Assembly: GCF_018100785.1 (NCBI RefSeq)
Contig: NZ_JAGJEC010000002.1
Span: 806,001 to 870,000, forward strand
DNA length: 64,000 nucleotides
Reading direction: 5' to 3'
DNA from: Maribacter sp. MMG018
GTDB lineage: Bacteria; Bacteroidota; Bacteroidia; Flavobacteriales; Flavobacteriaceae
This document shows positions 62,592-64,000 of this stretch, piece by piece. Each line of letters begins with the position of its first letter. Position 1 is the first letter of the stretch. The notes beneath the pieces were generated by a model. That model was given only the letters and a program-made list of their open reading frames with translations. It was not told the origin of the DNA and searched no databases. The position numbers and the translations under genes were made by a program.

Positions 62592-64000
62592 ATGAACAAG
62601 ATAAAAATACTTTGGGTAGATGATGAAGTGGACCTTTTAAAACCACACATCTTATTTTTAGAGAACAAGAACTATGAGGTTATTACCTCGAAAAGCGGCC
62701 AAGAAGCTTTAGAGGAATTGAGGAGAACTCAGGTAGACATAGTCTTTTTAGATGAGAACATGCCAGGTATTTCCGGATTGGAAACCTTAAGCGAAATTAA
62801 ACTCATAGACTCGTCTTTACCGGTGATTATGATAACTAAAAGTGAGGAAGAGTTTATCATGGAAGAAGCCATCGGTTCTAAAATAGCGGACTATTTAATT
62901 AAACCCGTAAACCCGAACCAGATATTGCTTGCCCTTAAAAAAAGTTTGGACCACTCTAGATTGGTGTCGGAAAAAACTACCAGTAACTACCAACAAGAAT
63001 TTAGAAAGATAGCCATGGACATGTCTATGGTGAACACTTATGAAGAATGGGAAGAACTATATAAAAAGCTTATTTATTGGGAGCTACAACTTGAAGAGAT
63101 AGAAGACAGCGGAATGTTCGAAATTCTTGAATCCCAAAAAGTGGAGGCCAACAATCAATTTGGTAAATTCATAGACCAGAATTACGCCGATTGGTTTACA
63201 GATCCAGGCGCGCCGGTTATGTCACACACCCTTTTCAAAAAGTGGATAGCCCCCGAAATAAAGGATCAAAAAACATTGTTGGTGGTAGTGGACAATCTTC
63301 GCTACGACCAGTGGTATGCTTTTGAAGAGACGGTAGGTTCCTTTTATAAAAAGAACAAAGAAAAGTCATATTGCAGTATTTTGCCTACAGCCACCCAATA
63401 TGCTAGAAATGCCATATTTTCTGGACTCACACCGCTGGATATGGAAAAAAAATATCCGGATTGGTGGAAAAACGATACCGAAGAAGGAGGCAAAAACTTA
63501 TATGAGGATAAATTTTTAGAAGAACAACTTCGCCGTCTTGGGTGCGACATAAAATGGGACTATCACAAAATCAGCAGCTTAAAACAAGGGAAACATCTTT
63601 CACAAAATTTTAAATCGCAAAAAGATAACGACCTCACGGTAATTGTATATAATTTTGTGGACATGTTATCACATTCCAAAACGGAAATGGAGGTAATAAA
63701 AGAATTGGCATCCAATGATAAGGCTTATAGGTCCCTTACCCAAAGCTGGTTCAAGAATTCGCCCTTATTAGAAATAATCCAGCAGGCCCAAGCCATGGGA
63801 CTAAAGCTTATAATAACGACCGATCATGGCACCATTAACGTAAAATCCCCCTCAAAAGTGGTAGGTGACAGAGACACAAGCTTAAATTTAAGATATAAGA
63901 CCGGTCGAAGCTTAAGTTATGAAGAGAAGGATGTAATGGCCGCCAAAGATCCAAAATCTATTTTTCTTCCAAGTATAAACGTTAGCAGTTCTTTTATTTT
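62592..64000 (+). CDS. porX: PorX-type response regulator with PglZ domain, partial (right edge)
   Basis: The gene starts at ATG 62592 and runs off the window after 469 codons; PorX is about 515 residues. The receiver domain (1-120) has D10/D11 and phospho-acceptor D54 in VFLDENMPG, with the Lys in YLIKPVN. An alpha-helical linker leads to a PglZ domain of the alkaline phosphatase superfamily, with LLVVVDNLRYDQW near 237-249 and the metal-site TDHGTIN near 412. PorX regulates the type IX secretion system with the PorY kinase and hydrolyses signalling nucleotides. The visible part fits well. Confidence 0.95.
   Translation, partial: MNKIKILWVDDEVDLLKPHILFLENKNYEVITSKSGQEALEELRRTQVDIVFLDENMPGISGLETLSEIKLIDSSLPVIMITKSEEEFIMEEAIGSKIADYLIKPVNPNQILLALKKSLDHSRLVSEKTTSNYQQEFRKIAMDMSMVNTYEEWEELYKKLIYWELQLEEIEDSGMFEILESQKVEANNQFGKFIDQNYADWFTDPGAPVMSHTLFKKWIAPEIKDQKTLLVVVDNLRYDQWYAFEETVGSFYKKNKEKSYCSILPTATQYARNAIFSGLTPLDMEKKYPDWWKNDTEEGGKNLYEDKFLEEQLRRLGCDIKWDYHKISSLKQGKHLSQNFKSQKDNDLTVIVYNFVDMLSHSKTEMEVIKELASNDKAYRSLTQSWFKNSPLLEIIQQAQAMGLKLIITTDHGTINVKSPSKVVGDRDTSLNLRYKTGRSLSYEEKDVMAAKDPKSIFLPSINVSSSFI

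Noticed and set aside
1-64000. tRNA, rRNA, CRISPR arrays, insertion sequences, prophage or integrative elements
   Set aside because: No cloverleaf, no regular spacer-repeat array, no transposase, integrase or phage gene was seen on either strand.

Overview
The window reads as chromosomal DNA of a marine-type member of the Flavobacteriaceae (Bacteroidetes). Support comes from AT-rich sequence, A-rich rather than Shine-Dalgarno-like start regions, several lipoproteins with short Bacteroidetes-style signal sequences, a 287-residue compact primary sigma factor, a fused LpxC/FabZ, a second LpxD-like protein beside efp, bifunctional HisB and HisIE, and a PorX-type response regulator of the type IX secretion/gliding system at the right edge. 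The species cannot be fixed from the sequence alone. No phage, insertion sequence, CRISPR array, rRNA or tRNA was seen; the region looks like stable core and near-core genome.

Layout. 1-4.1 kb: an ECF sigma factor with a membrane partner, then an XdhC / MocA-like / amidohydrolase operon for molybdo-enzyme maturation. 4.2-9.3 kb: a VWA lipoprotein, an OmpA-family lipoprotein, a small membrane protein, and a tightly overlapping operon of envelope proteins (3D-domain lipoprotein, PGRP-type amidase, M14 carboxypeptidase). 9.4-11.9 kb: a serine beta-lactamase-like hydrolase and MenB. 12.0-14.7 kb: a four-gene arsenic operon (arsR, DUF6428, arsenate reductase, acr3) with two copies of a candidate ArsR operator. 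14.7-21.5 kb: glycosyltransferase, membrane-anchored alpha/beta hydrolase, DEAH helicase, GhrA-like dehydrogenase and a DUF6155 protein. 21.6-25 kb: primary sigma factor, two tiny paralogous ORFs (33 and 32 codons of protein) not previously obvious, and a soluble hybrid histidine kinase. 25-34 kb: dipeptidase, thioesterase, DUF72, DUF2461, cysE-cysM, corA, truA and small membrane proteins. 34-43 kb: a repeat-containing lipoprotein divergent from a two-component pair, an AAA+/VWA pair, DUF1853 and a GH2 glycosidase.

43.3-51.6 kb is a complete histidine operon on the minus strand (hisG-D-C-B-H-GNAT-A-DinB-F-IE). It is preceded by a readable transcription attenuator: a 17-residue leader peptide with five His codons, a strong terminator hairpin, and a 9-bp alternative pairing that would break the terminator when ribosomes stall at the His codons. 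51.7-62.5 kb carries prohibitin, a large VWA membrane protein, fabG, sucD, and the lipid A / efp cluster (HD hydrolase, lpxD, lpxC-fabZ, lpxA, efp, second lpxD), divergent from porX.

The two observations most worth following are the twin microproteins at 22,643-22,878 (shared core Y-x-x-F-(I/L)-Q-D-L-N-x-I-L, with an information-rich upstream region) and the his attenuator. The DUF6428 protein with a tail of paired cysteines in the arsenic operon is a third, functionally suggestive unknown.
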